A stretch of 64,000 nt of DNA from Streptococcus mitis NCTC 12261 (GCF_000148585.2 NZ_CP028414.1:1541501-1605500); one strand, 5' to 3'; shown: positions 47,031 through 56,540, numbered from the stretch's first letter. Numbers and translations: made by a program. The notes: generated by a model not told the origin, from the sequence alone.

Positions 47031-48863
47031 TTAAGTATATTTTGTAAAATCCTTTGATATGTCGCTAAGTTTATCTAATAATGGCTTAAAATTTGAAAAA
47101 TCAATAATTTCAGAGTCGTAGTTAGTTAATATTGTGTTTGCAAAAATTTCTTTCCCTATGGATTTATCATTGCCGTGCTCCTTTTTGATATCAAATTTCT
47201 TCCCATCGTGAAGAGGTTCAATTAGCTCAGTATTTATTTTTTCCAAATCAAATAAATTTTCAATTTCTACTTCACATTTAGTACTTAAATTATCTACTGG
47301 TAATGTCATTAAAAAGGCATTTAAATCTACGTGATACAAGTAATCGGTATGTATTTTTTGAATGATATCTTTATCATTTAAATTTTGAGCATTGCACAAT
47401 ACTTTGATTATATTATGTAGAGGCTTTTTGATTTCCCACTCATTATCTAATAAAAATACCGTAGGTTTTTGAGGCAAAGGTACATCCTCAGAGATTTCTT
47501 TAAAGTATTTGATGTAATTACGACTTATATGGTTATCCCGATTAATAAAGTAATTAAAAAGTTGGATTTGGTCAGATCCACCACCTGACAAAAAACCGAA
47601 GAAATATCTCATCCTCTTTGTTCGAGGTAAAAAATTTATTTTATACTTGAACCCATCTTTTTCCTTAGTAACTAACTCTGGGTATTCTGCATAGTATTTT
47701 CGAAGAGCTGCTTTAATATATCTACTGTCAGTCTTGCCCTCAGTTACTACAGTAATATTTGTATTAGCTATAAAATATTTATAAAAAATAAATTTTTGAT
47801 AGTCTTTTTCTCTAATTGATAAAGTACTTAAATTCTTTTTCCAATCGAGTATCTGTTTCTGCTCATTTTTCTTGACTTCGAATTCCTTTCCATCGGTAAA
47901 TTGTAAATTCTTTTTGTATTCTATTGAATTTAATTTTAGAGATGGTAATTCTTCTAATCTGTTGTTGTACTTCACCAAGTCATTAATAAAAGAAAACCGC
48001 CCTTCTAATTGATTCAGAGTGCCTTCTTTACCGTTTATCATAAATTTTCCAGTTTTATATAAACTATGTGCCATACTTCTAGTATGTTTATAAAAATCTT
48101 TTTTCACATTTAGTTTCTTATTTACCGAGAGACCTGTTACTGTTTGCCTTCTATTATATTCTTGAAAGTGAGTTTTTTCCGCATTAATTTTAAAGCCAGA
48201 ACGAGTAACTAATTTATCTAGTTTGTCTAGAAAATCTTGATAATTATTGTCAAAATTTTTTTCGTTTGTCGAAAAAGTTAAATCATCAGCGTATCTTGTA
48301 TATGTTAAGTGATATTCTTGACACAGTTCAATTATTTTATAGTCAAGGATTTGACATATTAAATTTGAAATTATTGGGGACGTTGGAGCTCCTTGTGGTA
48401 GTACTCCCTCGTAACAAGTTAATTGAGCAATGACTGTCGCTACATCAGGTAATTTAAAAAAATCATTATTCTTAAAAAAACCATGTACCCTACCGAAGTG
48501 AATCGAATCAAAAAAATCTTGCAAATCTACATTAAGTACGTACCTTTTGTTTCTATGAGGTAATGCATTAGTTTTTATACTTTTTCCTTTAAAAAATGCA
48601 TGTGATATCCTATTTTTAGTATTTTTTTCTGTTAAAAATTCTTCGTACCGTTTTAAAAGCAATCGAGCTAGCTTACGTTGCACATATTTCAAGCTCTTAT
48701 TTGGAGCACTGATGGTACGTTCACTTCCATTTTTCTTACTAATTGTAAATGTAGTGTAACAATTTTCAATTTTCACTCCATATAGCAACCCTGTCAATTG
48801 TTTTATTGGAATCCCAAGGGCAAAAGCTAACATGTCCCTGGAGCGTATATCCTCATAATTCAT
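47031..48863 (-). CDS. Retron reverse transcriptase fused to a TOPRIM domain (type I-C, Ec67/Eco2-like)
   Basis: 610 residues. RT domain: VDLQDFFDS near 112, QGAPTSP at 157-163, catalytic YADD at 191-194, and the retron hallmarks NAEKTH (227-232) and VTG (242-244). From about residue 369 a TOPRIM domain follows, with VVTEGKTD (Glu 375) and FLLDNE (Asp 473). In retron Ec67/Eco2 the effector is a TOPRIM domain fused to the RT, and that system defends against phage. The msr-msd locus lies 23-166 bp upstream. AGGAG precedes the ATG. Confidence 0.9.
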   Translation of the reverse strand: MNYEDIRSRDMLAFALGIPIKQLTGLLYGVKIENCYTTFTISKKNGSERTISAPNKSLKYVQRKLARLLLKRYEEFLTEKNTKNRISHAFFKGKSIKTNALPHRNKRYVLNVDLQDFFDSIHFGRVHGFFKNNDFFKLPDVATVIAQLTCYEGVLPQGAPTSPIISNLICQILDYKIIELCQEYHLTYTRYADDLTFSTNEKNFDNNYQDFLDKLDKLVTRSGFKINAEKTHFQEYNRRQTVTGLSVNKKLNVKKDFYKHTRSMAHSLYKTGKFMINGKEGTLNQLEGRFSFINDLVKYNNRLEELPSLKLNSIEYKKNLQFTDGKEFEVKKNEQKQILDWKKNLSTLSIREKDYQKFIFYKYFIANTNITVVTEGKTDSRYIKAALRKYYAEYPELVTKEKDGFKYKINFLPRTKRMRYFFGFLSGGGSDQIQLFNYFINRDNHISRNYIKYFKEISEDVPLPQKPTVFLLDNEWEIKKPLHNIIKVLCNAQNLNDKDIIQKIHTDYLYHVDLNAFLMTLPVDNLSTKCEVEIENLFDLEKINTELIEPLHDGKKFDIKKEHGNDKSIGKEIFANTILTNYDSEIIDFSNFKPLLDKLSDISKDFTKYT

Positions 48864-48885
48864 TGTTTTCTCCTAAGAATAATAA

Positions 48886-49029
48886 AAAAGCGTATGAAAA
48901 CTCATTACGCAAAATGCAACAGACAAGTCAACTAGACCTCTAGGAAGCTAAAGTAACTTGCTATATCCCCCTGCTAGAGGGAGAACGACTTACGAAACGC
49001 TAAGCCATAGAATCTGTTCATACGCATTT
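48886..49029 (-). ncRNA. Retron msr-msd non-coding RNA
   Basis: The outer inverted repeats a1 (AAATGCGTATGAA, 49017-49029) and a2 (TTCATACGC plus T-run, to 48886) enclose 118 bases directly upstream of the RT start, as in all retrons. Within, on the minus strand, are a hairpin CTTAGCG-ttt-CGTAAG, a hairpin CTCCCT-ctagc-AGGGGGA, and a longer msd-like stem CAAGT...ACTTG holding CCTAGAGGTCTAG. The branching G and the msDNA ends cannot be fixed by eye. Confidence 0.82.
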
Positions 49030-49067
49030 AAAGTATAAAATAATTCGAGAATTCTGTCAAGAACATT

Positions 49068-49247
49068 TTATCCTACAAACTCATCCAAACTTACTTCAAA
49101 AAACTTAGCCAACTGAATAGCTGTTCACAAAAGCATATCAGTCTCACAATTTCCCCAACGGCTGATACTACGTACAATCGTTTAGATTTCTTTTGCCAGT
49201 TCCGCACGAACCATTCTACGCTGTTGTCTATGTTCTTTAAGTCTCAT
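49068..49247 (-). pseudogene. Degenerate small Xre-family regulator
   Basis: 60 codons in one frame with two internal stops (TAA after AELAKEI and TGA after ETDMLL). The translation LKEHRQQRRMVRAELAKEI, then TIVRSISRWGN and AIQLAKFFEVSLDEFVG, is a recognisable Cro/Xre domain. Confidence 0.75.
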
Positions 49248-49429
49248 TTTTTGTCCTCATCAAAAAGTTTTTTATGCTCTTTCATGAATTCAATCAACTC
49301 ATCGCGAAAGATTACCTTTTCTTCCTCTGTCAATCCATCAGAAGTCATACGGAACAATACTTCGATATTTGATAAATCAATGTCGTCATTTTTTCCATCT
49401 AATAGATAGTCCGTAGTTTTGAAAAACAT
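49244..49429 (-). CDS. Small acidic protein, possible C-terminal remnant of an Xre repressor
   Basis: 61 residues starting MFFKTTDYLLDGKNDDIDLS. The FFKTTDYLLDG start resembles the end of a helix-turn-helix domain in Cro/cI-type repressors, so the N-terminal half may have been lost. It overlaps the degenerate Xre gene by 4 bp. It may not be expressed. Confidence 0.4.
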   Translation of the reverse strand: MFFKTTDYLLDGKNDDIDLSNIEVLFRMTSDGLTEEEKVIFRDELIEFMKEHKKLFDEDKK

Positions 49430-49498
49430 ATACTACCACTTCTTGGAAATTATACAATACAGTTTCTAAATCAAAACAAGCAGGTTATTTTAAACCTT

Positions 49499-50314
49499 AT
49501 GACATCAAAAGCTAACGAATATGCGAACTTTAAATCTTTACGTAGCTATGTGATTTCTATTTTTGACTGGGCAGAAGAACTGGAATATATTGAAGCGAAT
49601 AAAATCGCAAAAATATTAAGACGAATAAAAGCTACTAAAAAGATTCAACTTGCAGAGTCAAAGAGAGAGGAAGATTTATATCTAACTCATGAACAACTCC
49701 AAGAATGGTTCTCAGCATTTCAAGAAGATTTAGAGAATGATAAAATAACCCTTAAAGATTATGTCCTATTTTATCTTACTTTTTTCTTAGGCGATAGAAA
49801 ATCTGAAACCTATGCTCTTCAATGGAAACATATCGATTTTTCAAAATCACAGATTCAGCTAATTCAAGCTTTAGATAGATATGGAGAAGTAAAATCAACA
49901 AAGGGAAATAAGAAAACTATTTTCTCTATTTCTAATGATTTACTTCAACTTCTTACCTCTTGGAAAGAGCAACAAAAATATGAACTAGCAAAGTTTGGCA
50001 TCATCAGTAATCCAGAACAATTTGTTTTTACATATATCGACACAAGAGGAAACATCAACAAGCCTTTACATGCTGACTATCTAAACAATAAAATGAAAAG
50101 CATTAGAAAGCGACATAAAGAGCTGGCACATGCTACACCTCATAAACTGCGACATACAGGAGCAACGCTTGCTAAACAAGCAGGAATGAGCTTAGAAGCT
50201 ATTTCTGAGGCTCTAACACACAGTGACACAGGAACAACACAGATTTATGTAAATACTTCTAATGTAGTTCCTATGACAGTAGGTGAATTTGCTTTAAAGT
50301 CTCTAAAACAATAA
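49499..50314 (+). pseudogene. Tyrosine integrase of element 2, N-terminally truncated
   Basis: 271 residues instead of the about 380 usual here. The arm-binding domain is missing and the chain begins inside the core-binding domain (FKSLRSYVISIFDWAEELEY). The catalytic residues remain: Arg in GDRKSETYALQW, HKLRHTG, and the Tyr in GTTQIYVNTS. It lies 75 bp from att repeat B in the same orientation as the intact integrase at 59488. Loss of the arm-binding domain should prevent excision in cis. Confidence 0.75.
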
Positions 50315-50360
50315 GGTGAAAATAAGGTAAACTTTGAGGTGAACTTTTCAAAAAAACACG

Positions 50361-50393
50361 AAAAAAGCACCCATAAGGTAAACTTTTGAGTGC
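50361..50393 (-). terminator. Element-supplied terminator next to att B
   Basis: On the minus strand GCACTC...GGGTGC followed by TTTTTT. It occupies the same place relative to the rpsI copy as the GCACTTTGCAAA hairpins beside att A and att C but has a different sequence. Confidence 0.6.
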
Positions 50394-50471
50394 TTTGAAA
50401 CGTTGATATAATCGTATTGATTAACGTTTTGAGAATTGTGAAGCTTTACGAGCTTTCTTAAGACCTGGTTT
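50390..50471. other. att repeat B (junction of elements 1 and 2)
   Basis: 82 bp identical to att A and differing from the functional rpsI end by one synonymous base. It separates element 2 (left) from element 1 (right). Confidence 0.9.
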
Positions 50472-50570
50472 TTTCTACATTATGATATTTATGGTAAATT
50501 ATCACTAAAATCAAGTAATTTTAAGAGATAAATCCTCAATATTTACATATATAATCCTTTTGAAAATCGA

Positions 50571-50593
50571 GAGGTTATCAAAGGGTTATCACA
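50571..50593 (+). repeat. Probable integrase arm-binding repeat, left end of element 1
   Basis: A 23-bp stretch GAGGTTATCA-n-A-n-GGTTATCACA recurs with two changes at 60666-60688 near the other end of the element, in the same orientation. Paired GGTTATC repeats near each end are typical of arm-type integrase sites. The rest of 50472-50802 shows no gene. Confidence 0.6.
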
Positions 50594-50802
50594 TTTTAGT
50601 TTTCGGAGCTTATGTAGTTGAGAAATACGAAATACCGTATCATAAAGATGATGTACAGTTTAGCAACAAATATACAGTTTCTTCGTGCCTGGACAATTTC
50701 TTTTTCTATCCTGAAGATATTTAAACAGTTCTATATATTATTTCTTGTGAGTAATTTTCATCAAAAAATTTCGGGTATTCGGATTTTATGGTGGAAAAGG
50801 GC

Positions 50803-52134
50803 TTATAAATCACCCTTCTCCAAATTCTTAATAAGTGTGGAAAAATCGACACCTAAGTTGTCTGTAATGTCGTGATCATTCACTTCATACCAATTGAAAG
50901 TATCGTATAACATAGCTTTATTGAAAGCACTTGAATTAAATCGTGGCTTACGCTTTTTATGGAGCTTCTCATTGAAAAGGATTTTGGCTCGTAAGGCATC
51001 AAACGAGTAACCTCTACCCATTCGCTCTACCTGCCTAATAATGCTGTTAATTGACTCCGTATAAGCATTAGTGAGCCTTTTATCAAAGTAGTTGAATATT
51101 TCAACATGCCAGTTGTCTACGGCTCTCACGAGGTCTTTATATGCGTCTTTAGAGTTGCTGGACATACAACGGTGTCTCCATTGACTATAACGAAGATGAC
51201 CTTCATCTGGATCAGGAGTATCCCATATCCAGTAAAACTCTTCTTTGAGTTCATAGGCTTCTTTTAAAGCAGGAAGATTACCTAACCAAGTATCTAAGAG
51301 GAATGATTCACGTTCATTTAGATCGTGTTTACGCTTTAGAAGGATAAACCTTTAACGCATAAGGGTACGTCTTTCTTTTTGGCTCATATGGGCTTTCAAA
51401 GACTTTCTGACGTTATCTAAGGCTTGATTAGCCATTCTAACTACATGAAACTTATCTACGACAACTTTAGCTTGTGGAAGGATAGTGTTCACTGCGTCTT
51501 TGTAGGGCTTCCACATATCCATTGTGACGTACTCAATGTAAGTCCTGTCACTGATTTCTGAAAGACGTTGGATGACTGTTTCCTTGTTACGGTTAGGCTT
51601 GATGTCATAAATAGTCCTGCGTTCAATATTAGTCAATACAAGCCGAGGTCTACGGATAATATGTATCTCGTCTATCCCAAGCCACTTAGGAGTTTCAAAC
51701 TGGTATTCACGTTCTTTGAGTGCCACATAGTCCTTAAAAACGTTCCTAATGGTTTTCTCGTCAACACCAACGCTTTCTGCGACTTCTACAAAGGTCTTAG
51801 ACATGGATTGCTCTTGAATGGACTTTAAAAGCCTTTTGGTCATACTACGCTTTTCATCTACAGATATTAGGCGTTCCCAGAAGGTAGATCCGCATTCACG
51901 ACACTTGTATCGTCTACGGTTCAATTGTAAGCCCACTCGCTTTAAACGAATGGGCAAATCCATAATTAGTTGATTTCTTGAACTGTGTTTGTACAACTTG
52001 TCAAAACCACATTCAGGACAACGTTCAGGTGGTCCGACTGCTTCAACTTTAAACATCATATCGGTTTCATTTTCTTGTGGCGGTTCTATTGTTTTAATGT
52101 CTGGTAGGGATAATAAGTCTGACATATTATTCAT
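50803..52134 (-). pseudogene. ISL3 family transposase, interrupted by an in-frame stop
   Basis: The frame reads from ATG at 52134 through the zinc-ribbon (CPECGFDKLYKHSSRN, CRECGSTFW), HTH and the start of the DDE domain (WLGIDEIHI, VTMDMWKPY, VVDKFHVVRMAN). It meets TAA at 51352-51354 after TLMR and continues in the same frame to 50803, including NAYTESINSIIRQVERMGRG. Joined length is about 443 residues, normal for ISL3. Terminal repeats were not located with confidence. Confidence 0.85.
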
Positions 52135-52284
52135 CCTTTATTACTCTGCAGTGTTAAGGTATCAATTATAGATTTGATGTCGAAATCATCAGTGTTAAAT
52201 TATTTTTGTGACCACAAATGCACTTAGAAAATCCCTTAAAGCATTAGCTGGTTCACTTGAATAGGGAGTTGTAAAAAAGTTCCC

Positions 52285-53943
52285 TTAGCCTGCACAGCAA
52301 GATAATTTCGAAACATCTTTATCAAAAGTTAGGACAGCCAGCTTCAATCCTTCTGCCATTGTTAGATATGGAGCCATCGTTTCTCTCAGATCTCCAACAG
52401 TTAAACCGAATTTCACAGCTAATGTTGCTGCATAAATTACGTCTCCTGCGTTTTCTGCCACTACATGCGCCCCTAACACTTTCAATGTTTTCGCGTCTGC
52501 CACTAATTTGAAAACACCTGTTGTTTCCCGATTAACGAGCGCTCTTGGAACAGCATCCAACGGCAATACCGATGTTTTCACTTCATATCCTTTTTCTTTT
52601 GCCTGTTGCTCCGTTAAACCAACCGTTGCAATCGATGGAGAAGTAAACGTAACGCCTGGAACCACTTCTAAATTGACCTTTTGATTTAGTCCTCCGATTG
52701 CATTACGAGCAGCAAGTCCACCTTCATAAGCAGCTACATAAACAAATTGGGGACCGAGAGTGACATCTCCAGCTGAATAAATTCGGGAATTGGTCGTTTT
52801 AAGATAATCATCAATGACAATTTCACCACGGGAACCAACTTCAACGCCTGCTGCATGTAAGTTTAATGATTCTGTATTTGGTTTTCTTCCAGTGGCAATT
52901 AGCAATTGTTCTGCTTCAATAATTCGCTTTTTACCATTTATCTCAACATGAACTTTTTTAATGTCTCCATCTTGCTCAACTCGTTCATAGGTTGCACCTG
53001 TTACTAAATTAATTCCCTGTTCTGTTAAGGCCTTAGTAATGGCTTCTGAAATTTCAGGATCGTATTCTTTTAATAGACGCTCGCTTCTTTGAATCAAAGT
53101 GACTTCTGACCCGAGGTTATGAAATAGTTGTCCTAATTCCATGCCGATATATCCTGAACCAATTACGGTAAGACGATTTGGAACCTTCTTTAATTCCAAT
53201 AAGCTAGTGCTTGTTAAATAATCTACTTCATCTAATCCGGGAATATTAGGTGCAGTTGAAGAAGCACCTGTAGCTATTAAAAATCTTTTGGCTGTGATTT
53301 GATTGCCATTTACTTCAACTGTATTTTCATTTACGAATTTTGCTTCACCTTTTATTAATTCAAAACCATAATCATCAATTAAATTCACATATTTTTCATT
53401 TCGCATCTCGGTTACTAAATCATTCTTTTGTTTTACTAATGGCGCTAAATCAACATTTGAAGCCGAAGTGTGTAATCCCACAAATGGATTATTTTTTGCT
53501 AGATGATTGATTTCCCCTGCTCTTAATAAGGTCTTAGAAGGAACGCATCCGACATTAACGCAAGTTCCACCCACCGTTCCACGCTCAATCATAGCCACTT
53601 TTGCGTTCAAAGTAACGGCTTCAATGGCAGATGAAAAGGCAGCTCCACCAGAACCGATGATGATGTAATCATAATCATAGTTACCTTCATCATTTAAACT
53701 TACATCTGTCCTTTTTTCCGATTGCACTTGTATTTCTTCTGCTTCGCCCGGGTGATAATTTGCGTCAGCAATCGCCTTTATTGCACTTTCAACCTCAATA
53801 TCATCGGACAGTTCAAATACTGCTTCACCACGACGATAACTAGACTCAATATTTTTAGCACCTATCTTTTCAAGTGCTGATTCTACGTGTTTTTCACAAC
53901 CCGTACAAGTCATTCCTGAAATGTTTACCTTAAATTTATTCAT
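52285..53943 (-). CDS. merA: Mercuric reductase MerA
   Basis: 552 residues. N-terminal heavy-metal-binding domain ([11 protein letters not shown]), FAD-dependent disulfide oxidoreductase core with redox site [16 protein letters not shown](P)H site [13 protein letters not shown], and the C-terminal CC pair in KLSCCAG that hands Hg(II) to the active site. It reduces Hg(II) to volatile Hg(0). It is 28 bp after merR. No merT/merP uptake gene or merB is nearby. Confidence 0.96.
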   Translation of the reverse strand: MNKFKVNISGMTCTGCEKHVESALEKIGAKNIESSYRRGEAVFELSDDIEVESAIKAIADANYHPGEAEEIQVQSEKRTDVSLNDEGNYDYDYIIIGSGGAAFSSAIEAVTLNAKVAMIERGTVGGTCVNVGCVPSKTLLRAGEINHLAKNNPFVGLHTSASNVDLAPLVKQKNDLVTEMRNEKYVNLIDDYGFELIKGEAKFVNENTVEVNGNQITAKRFLIATGASSTAPNIPGLDEVDYLTSTSLLELKKVPNRLTVIGSGYIGMELGQLFHNLGSEVTLIQRSERLLKEYDPEISEAITKALTEQGINLVTGATYERVEQDGDIKKVHVEINGKKRIIEAEQLLIATGRKPNTESLNLHAAGVEVGSRGEIVIDDYLKTTNSRIYSAGDVTLGPQFVYVAAYEGGLAARNAIGGLNQKVNLEVVPGVTFTSPSIATVGLTEQQAKEKGYEVKTSVLPLDAVPRALVNRETTGVFKLVADAKTLKVLGAHVVAENAGDVIYAATLAVKFGLTVGDLRETMAPYLTMAEGLKLAVLTFDKDVSKLSCCAG

Positions 53944-53971
53944 AAAAAAGCTCCTTTCGTTAATTAATCTC

Positions 53972-54364
53972 TCATGTTAATGTTTCTATTATTGGACACG
54001 AATGTAATTGCTTTTCATCTGGACATCGTTGTTTTAAGTCGTCTAACATAGTTTCAATTCGTTTTAAATCCTCTATTTGTTTTTGCACTTCCTTTTGTTT
54101 TTTAGAAACAAATTCGAACATATCTTGACAACGAACTTCATCTTTATCTACAACACCAAGTAATTTATAAATCTCGCTTAAAGAGAAACCAAGTTCCTGT
54201 ATTCGTTTAATAAGCCCAACACGCTTAACGTCATCATATGAATATATCCGATAACCAGCTTCCGTTCGGTGAGGTTCTTGTAATAAATTTTTTCGCTCGT
54301 AATATCTGATCGTTTCTTTATTAACTCCACATTTATCTGCAAACTCACTAATGCGATAAATCAT
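53972..54364 (-). CDS. merR: Mercury-responsive regulator MerR
   Basis: 130 residues. MerR HTH ([20 protein letters not shown]), dimerisation helix, and Cys residues in [18 protein letters not shown] and HSCPI that fit the three-Cys Hg(II) site. Here merR is the promoter-proximal gene of the operon, as in Gram-positive mer operons, so it controls its own transcription with merA. Confidence 0.92.
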   Translation of the reverse strand: MIYRISEFADKCGVNKETIRYYERKNLLQEPHRTEAGYRIYSYDDVKRVGLIKRIQELGFSLSEIYKLLGVVDKDEVRCQDMFEFVSKKQKEVQKQIEDLKRIETMLDDLKQRCPDEKQLHSCPIIETLT

Positions 54365-54383
54365 CTTATTTCACCCCCTGAAT

Positions 54384-54415
54384 ATTATAAACCATGTACC
54401 ATAGTACACGGTCAA
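54384..54415 (-). promoter_or_regulatory. MerR-type promoter with long spacer and operator dyad
   Basis: -35 TTGACC (54410-54415) and -10 TATAAT (54384-54389) are separated by 20 bp, longer than normal. The dyad GTGTAC-tatg-GTACAT lies in the spacer. Overlong spacers that MerR untwists are established for this family. Confidence 0.85.
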
Positions 54416-54442
54416 GTAAATTGGACTATTTTATTTTTTCCC

Positions 54443-54472
54443 AAAGTATCACTCGTATGTGATTGATACTTT
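54443..54472. terminator. Inverted repeat between the mer and cad operons
   Basis: AAAGTATCA and TGATACTTT around a 12-base loop, followed by TTATATAAT on the plus strand. It could end the cad transcript or be a remnant. The rest of 54416-54632 shows nothing clear. Confidence 0.4.
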
Positions 54473-54632
54473 TATATAATACTATTGATTATCCTAACAT
54501 CCCACCAGAAAATCCGATTTAAACACCAGTTGTTTTTAAACTATTAAGAAAGTAATTCCACTATATATTCCGAAGACCCGAAATTTCATAGAGTAGCTCC
54601 CTAGAATCATGGAAAAGTAGTAAAAATAGCTG

Positions 54633-54971
54633 TTATCCTAGTTGATTAAAAAAATCCCTGATTTCCTCATCTTTTATAAAATAATATATAATTTTCCCCT
54701 CTCTTCTAGTGCCCAAGATGTTTTGATTGGCTAGTTTACGAAGATGGTGGGAAGTAGATGCCATACTGAGATTTAGTAAACAGGCTATATCACAGACACA
54801 GAGTTCTTCAACAGCAAGAAGATAGAAGATGATATTTATCTGTTTATTATCGGTAAATTTTGTTAAAATGCGAAGTGATTTTTGGACTTTTTCCTTTTCA
54901 AGGTAGTTCGTTGCGGTTGTAATATTTTGCTGATTTATAACATTCACTTGGCAGATACTATCTTTTTTCAT
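54633..54971 (-). CDS. cadX: ArsR-family metal-sensing repressor (CadX/CadC type)
   Basis: 112 residues from the ATG at 54971 (AGGAG precedes; a longer frame overlaps cadD). Winged HTH with the metal-binding ELCVCD motif at the start of the sensing helix, LNLSMASTSHHLRKL recognition helix. It should repress the cadD-cadX operon until Cd(II) or Zn(II) binds. The N-terminal Cys (SICQVN) fits the CadC-type site. Confidence 0.88.
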   Translation of the reverse strand: MKKDSICQVNVINQQNITTATNYLEKEKVQKSLRILTKFTDNKQINIIFYLLAVEELCVCDIACLLNLSMASTSHHLRKLANQNILGTRREGKIIYYFIKDEEIRDFFNQLG

Positions 54972-54982
54972 AATATTTTCTC

Positions 54983-55597
54983 CTAGCCTAATATAGTCCA
55001 TAGTATGTCAAAACTGTTATTTTCAACCAGGATATATATCCCCAATCCTAAATAAACAACGGCAATAAACCATCTGCTATATTTCTCCAAAATTTCTCCA
55101 ACAGAAGAGACTTGTGCCAATTTTTGGGCAGAAAAAACCAAGAGATAAATCATGACTAGAAAGGTAAGTAAAGCTACTATCAAATTTGCTAAATTTAAGG
55201 TAGTAAAATATGGGACAAAGACACCAATATTGTCAGCACCACAACTTGCAAAAGTAATCATAGCGACTAGAAATATCAGGTTTTTATTATCTTTGCGCAA
55301 ACCTTCTTTGGCAATAGCTTCTCCATCAGAATCTCCTAAAAGCAAAACTTTGAGGCCTAGGAAAATTGGAATCAAACCGAGTAAACCTAAAATCTCTTTA
55401 CTAGGAATATAATTTAAGACAAATGCAAAAAGCAAACTTAGTAATATTAGACTAACAGAGCCTAGAAATTGTCCTAAATAGATGTTAATGATGTCTTTTC
55501 TGCTTTTTCTTTTGGCAAAAAATAACATTAGGATAATAAGTAAGTCTACGGCTGTCCCAGAATACAGGATTATTGAAGTAACAACATTTTGAATCAT
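54983..55597 (-). CDS. cadD: Cadmium resistance transporter CadD
   Basis: 204 residues from the ATG at 55597, chosen because GAGG precedes it and because the family starts MIQNVVTSIILYSGTAVDLL; an upstream ATG lies in the ribosome-binding site. Five or six membrane spans, CadD/LysE-like fold, FASCGADNIGVFVPYF signature. Gives cadmium efflux resistance in staphylococci and streptococci. Operon with cadX. Confidence 0.92.
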   Translation of the reverse strand: MIQNVVTSIILYSGTAVDLLIILMLFFAKRKSRKDIINIYLGQFLGSVSLILLSLLFAFVLNYIPSKEILGLLGLIPIFLGLKVLLLGDSDGEAIAKEGLRKDNKNLIFLVAMITFASCGADNIGVFVPYFTTLNLANLIVALLTFLVMIYLLVFSAQKLAQVSSVGEILEKYSRWFIAVVYLGLGIYILVENNSFDILWTILG

Positions 55598-55607
55598 AAA
55601 ATACCTC

Positions 55608-55658
55608 ATTCAAATATATTTTTGAATGTATTCTAACATTAAACTTTGTAGATGTCAA
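55608..55658 (-). promoter_or_regulatory. cad promoter and CadX operator
   Basis: Minus strand TTGACA (55653-55658), 17 bp, TAGAAT (55630-55635). Directly downstream is the inverted repeat ATTCAAA-n6-TTTGAAT (55608-55627), the known type of ArsR/CadC site. Confidence 0.85.
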
Positions 55659-55708
55659 CTTAAAATCTACCAAAATATAGATAAGAAGTTAGTGTACCAA
55701 ATATTAAA

Positions 55709-55739
55709 AAGCCCTGCCATCGAAATGACAGCAGGGCTT
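55709..55739 (-). terminator. Intrinsic terminator upstream of cadD
   Basis: AAGCCCTGC and GCAGGGCTT around 13 bases, followed by TTTTT on the minus strand. It insulates the cad operon from transcription coming from the mob genes. Confidence 0.8.
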
Positions 55740-55894
55740 AAACTTCAATATCCAGATGATATATTTATCTAAAAAAGGTAGAGTTTTTATTGATTTGTAG
55801 TGTGATATAATGAGTTTCCAAAAATCAAAAATCGCTTAAAATCAATATTTTGACATCTATTGACGTGTACTGAAACCCTTACTTAACCTCTGTA

Positions 55895-55956
55895 AGGATA
55901 TAATTACGGTACCAGTATATCATAAATAATAACAAAATCTTGACTTTCCGAAACAT
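55895..55956 (-). repeat. Second copy of the 41571-41633 promoter segment
   Basis: Contains AGTATATCATAAATAATAAC and TCTTGACTTTCCGAAA. No nuclease-like gene follows it, so it is an orphan copy. Between 55740 and 56051 nothing else is recognised. Confidence 0.6.
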
Positions 55957-56051
55957 AATGATTTTCCCGAAAGAAAGAGATCAACCTAAAAAATTACTTT
56001 CTTACTTATGTAATGTTTCTTTAATATAATATAGAAATAAAAAGTATGTAA

Positions 56052-56429
56052 ATGAAAAGATTTATCACATTACTTTTAGTGTCTCTATCTACAATTTTAT
56101 TAATTGCATGTTCTAACCAATCAAGCAATTCTTTAGATGGCGAATACCGTTGAATAAACGAGAGTAGAAATGAAGTTGCCTTTACCATTTCAGGTAACAA
56201 AGGAAATAGCAACAAAGGAGAGGCCGACACCTTTACAATTGATAAAGACAGTGCAACAATCGAACCGACTGGCTCTAATATCATAAACCGAAAAGAGAAT
56301 TATACCTTCAAGGATGACGTATTCACTGTAGATATTTCAGGAACAAAGCAGGAGTATTACAAAAAGGATAGTGAAGAAATACAGCGACAAGTAAAACCCT
56401 CAAACTATTTGATATTCTTTATACAATAA
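56052..56429 (+). pseudogene. Small lipoprotein gene broken by one in-frame TGA
   Basis: 126 codons from ATG 56052 to TAA 56427-56429, with TGA at codon 34 (GEYR-stop-INESRN). The signal peptide and lipobox (STILLIACSN) and the C-terminal FTVDISGTKQEYYKKDS resemble the intact lipoprotein at 46570-46926. TGG to TGA is the likely change. Confidence 0.75.
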
Positions 56430-56439
56430 AAACGCTTTT

Positions 56440-56491
56440 GTACTGACCCCAAAAGTTAGATTTTTTCTGTCTAACTTTTGGGGGTCAGTAC
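56440..56491. repeat. Perfectly paired inverted repeat, possible insertion-sequence end pair
   Basis: GTACTGACCCC plus AAAAGTTAGA (56440-56460) and its inverted copy (56470-56491, one extra G) around nine T-rich bases. TGACCCCCAAAAGTTAGA is the kind of terminal sequence seen in IS3-family elements, so this may be two abutted ends or a small non-autonomous element. Confidence 0.5.
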
Positions 56492-56493
56492 AC

Positions 56494-56516
56494 ACCCGCA
56501 TAGCGGGTATTTTTTT
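56494..56516 (+). terminator. Intrinsic terminator
   Basis: ACCCGC-ata-GCGGGT followed by seven T on the plus strand. Confidence 0.75.
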
Positions 56517-56540
56517 GCTCGTATAATTCATCAGGGGTTT

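Noticed and set aside
47031..48863. Group II intron reverse transcriptase
   Set aside because: No maturase X or endonuclease domain and no intron ends. The NAxxxH and VTG motifs, the upstream inverted-repeat RNA and the TOPRIM fusion all point to a retron.
50618..50875. 85-residue plus-strand ORF beside the ISL3 transposase
   Set aside because: It overlaps the transposase end in antisense, has no ribosome-binding site and shows no recognisable domain.
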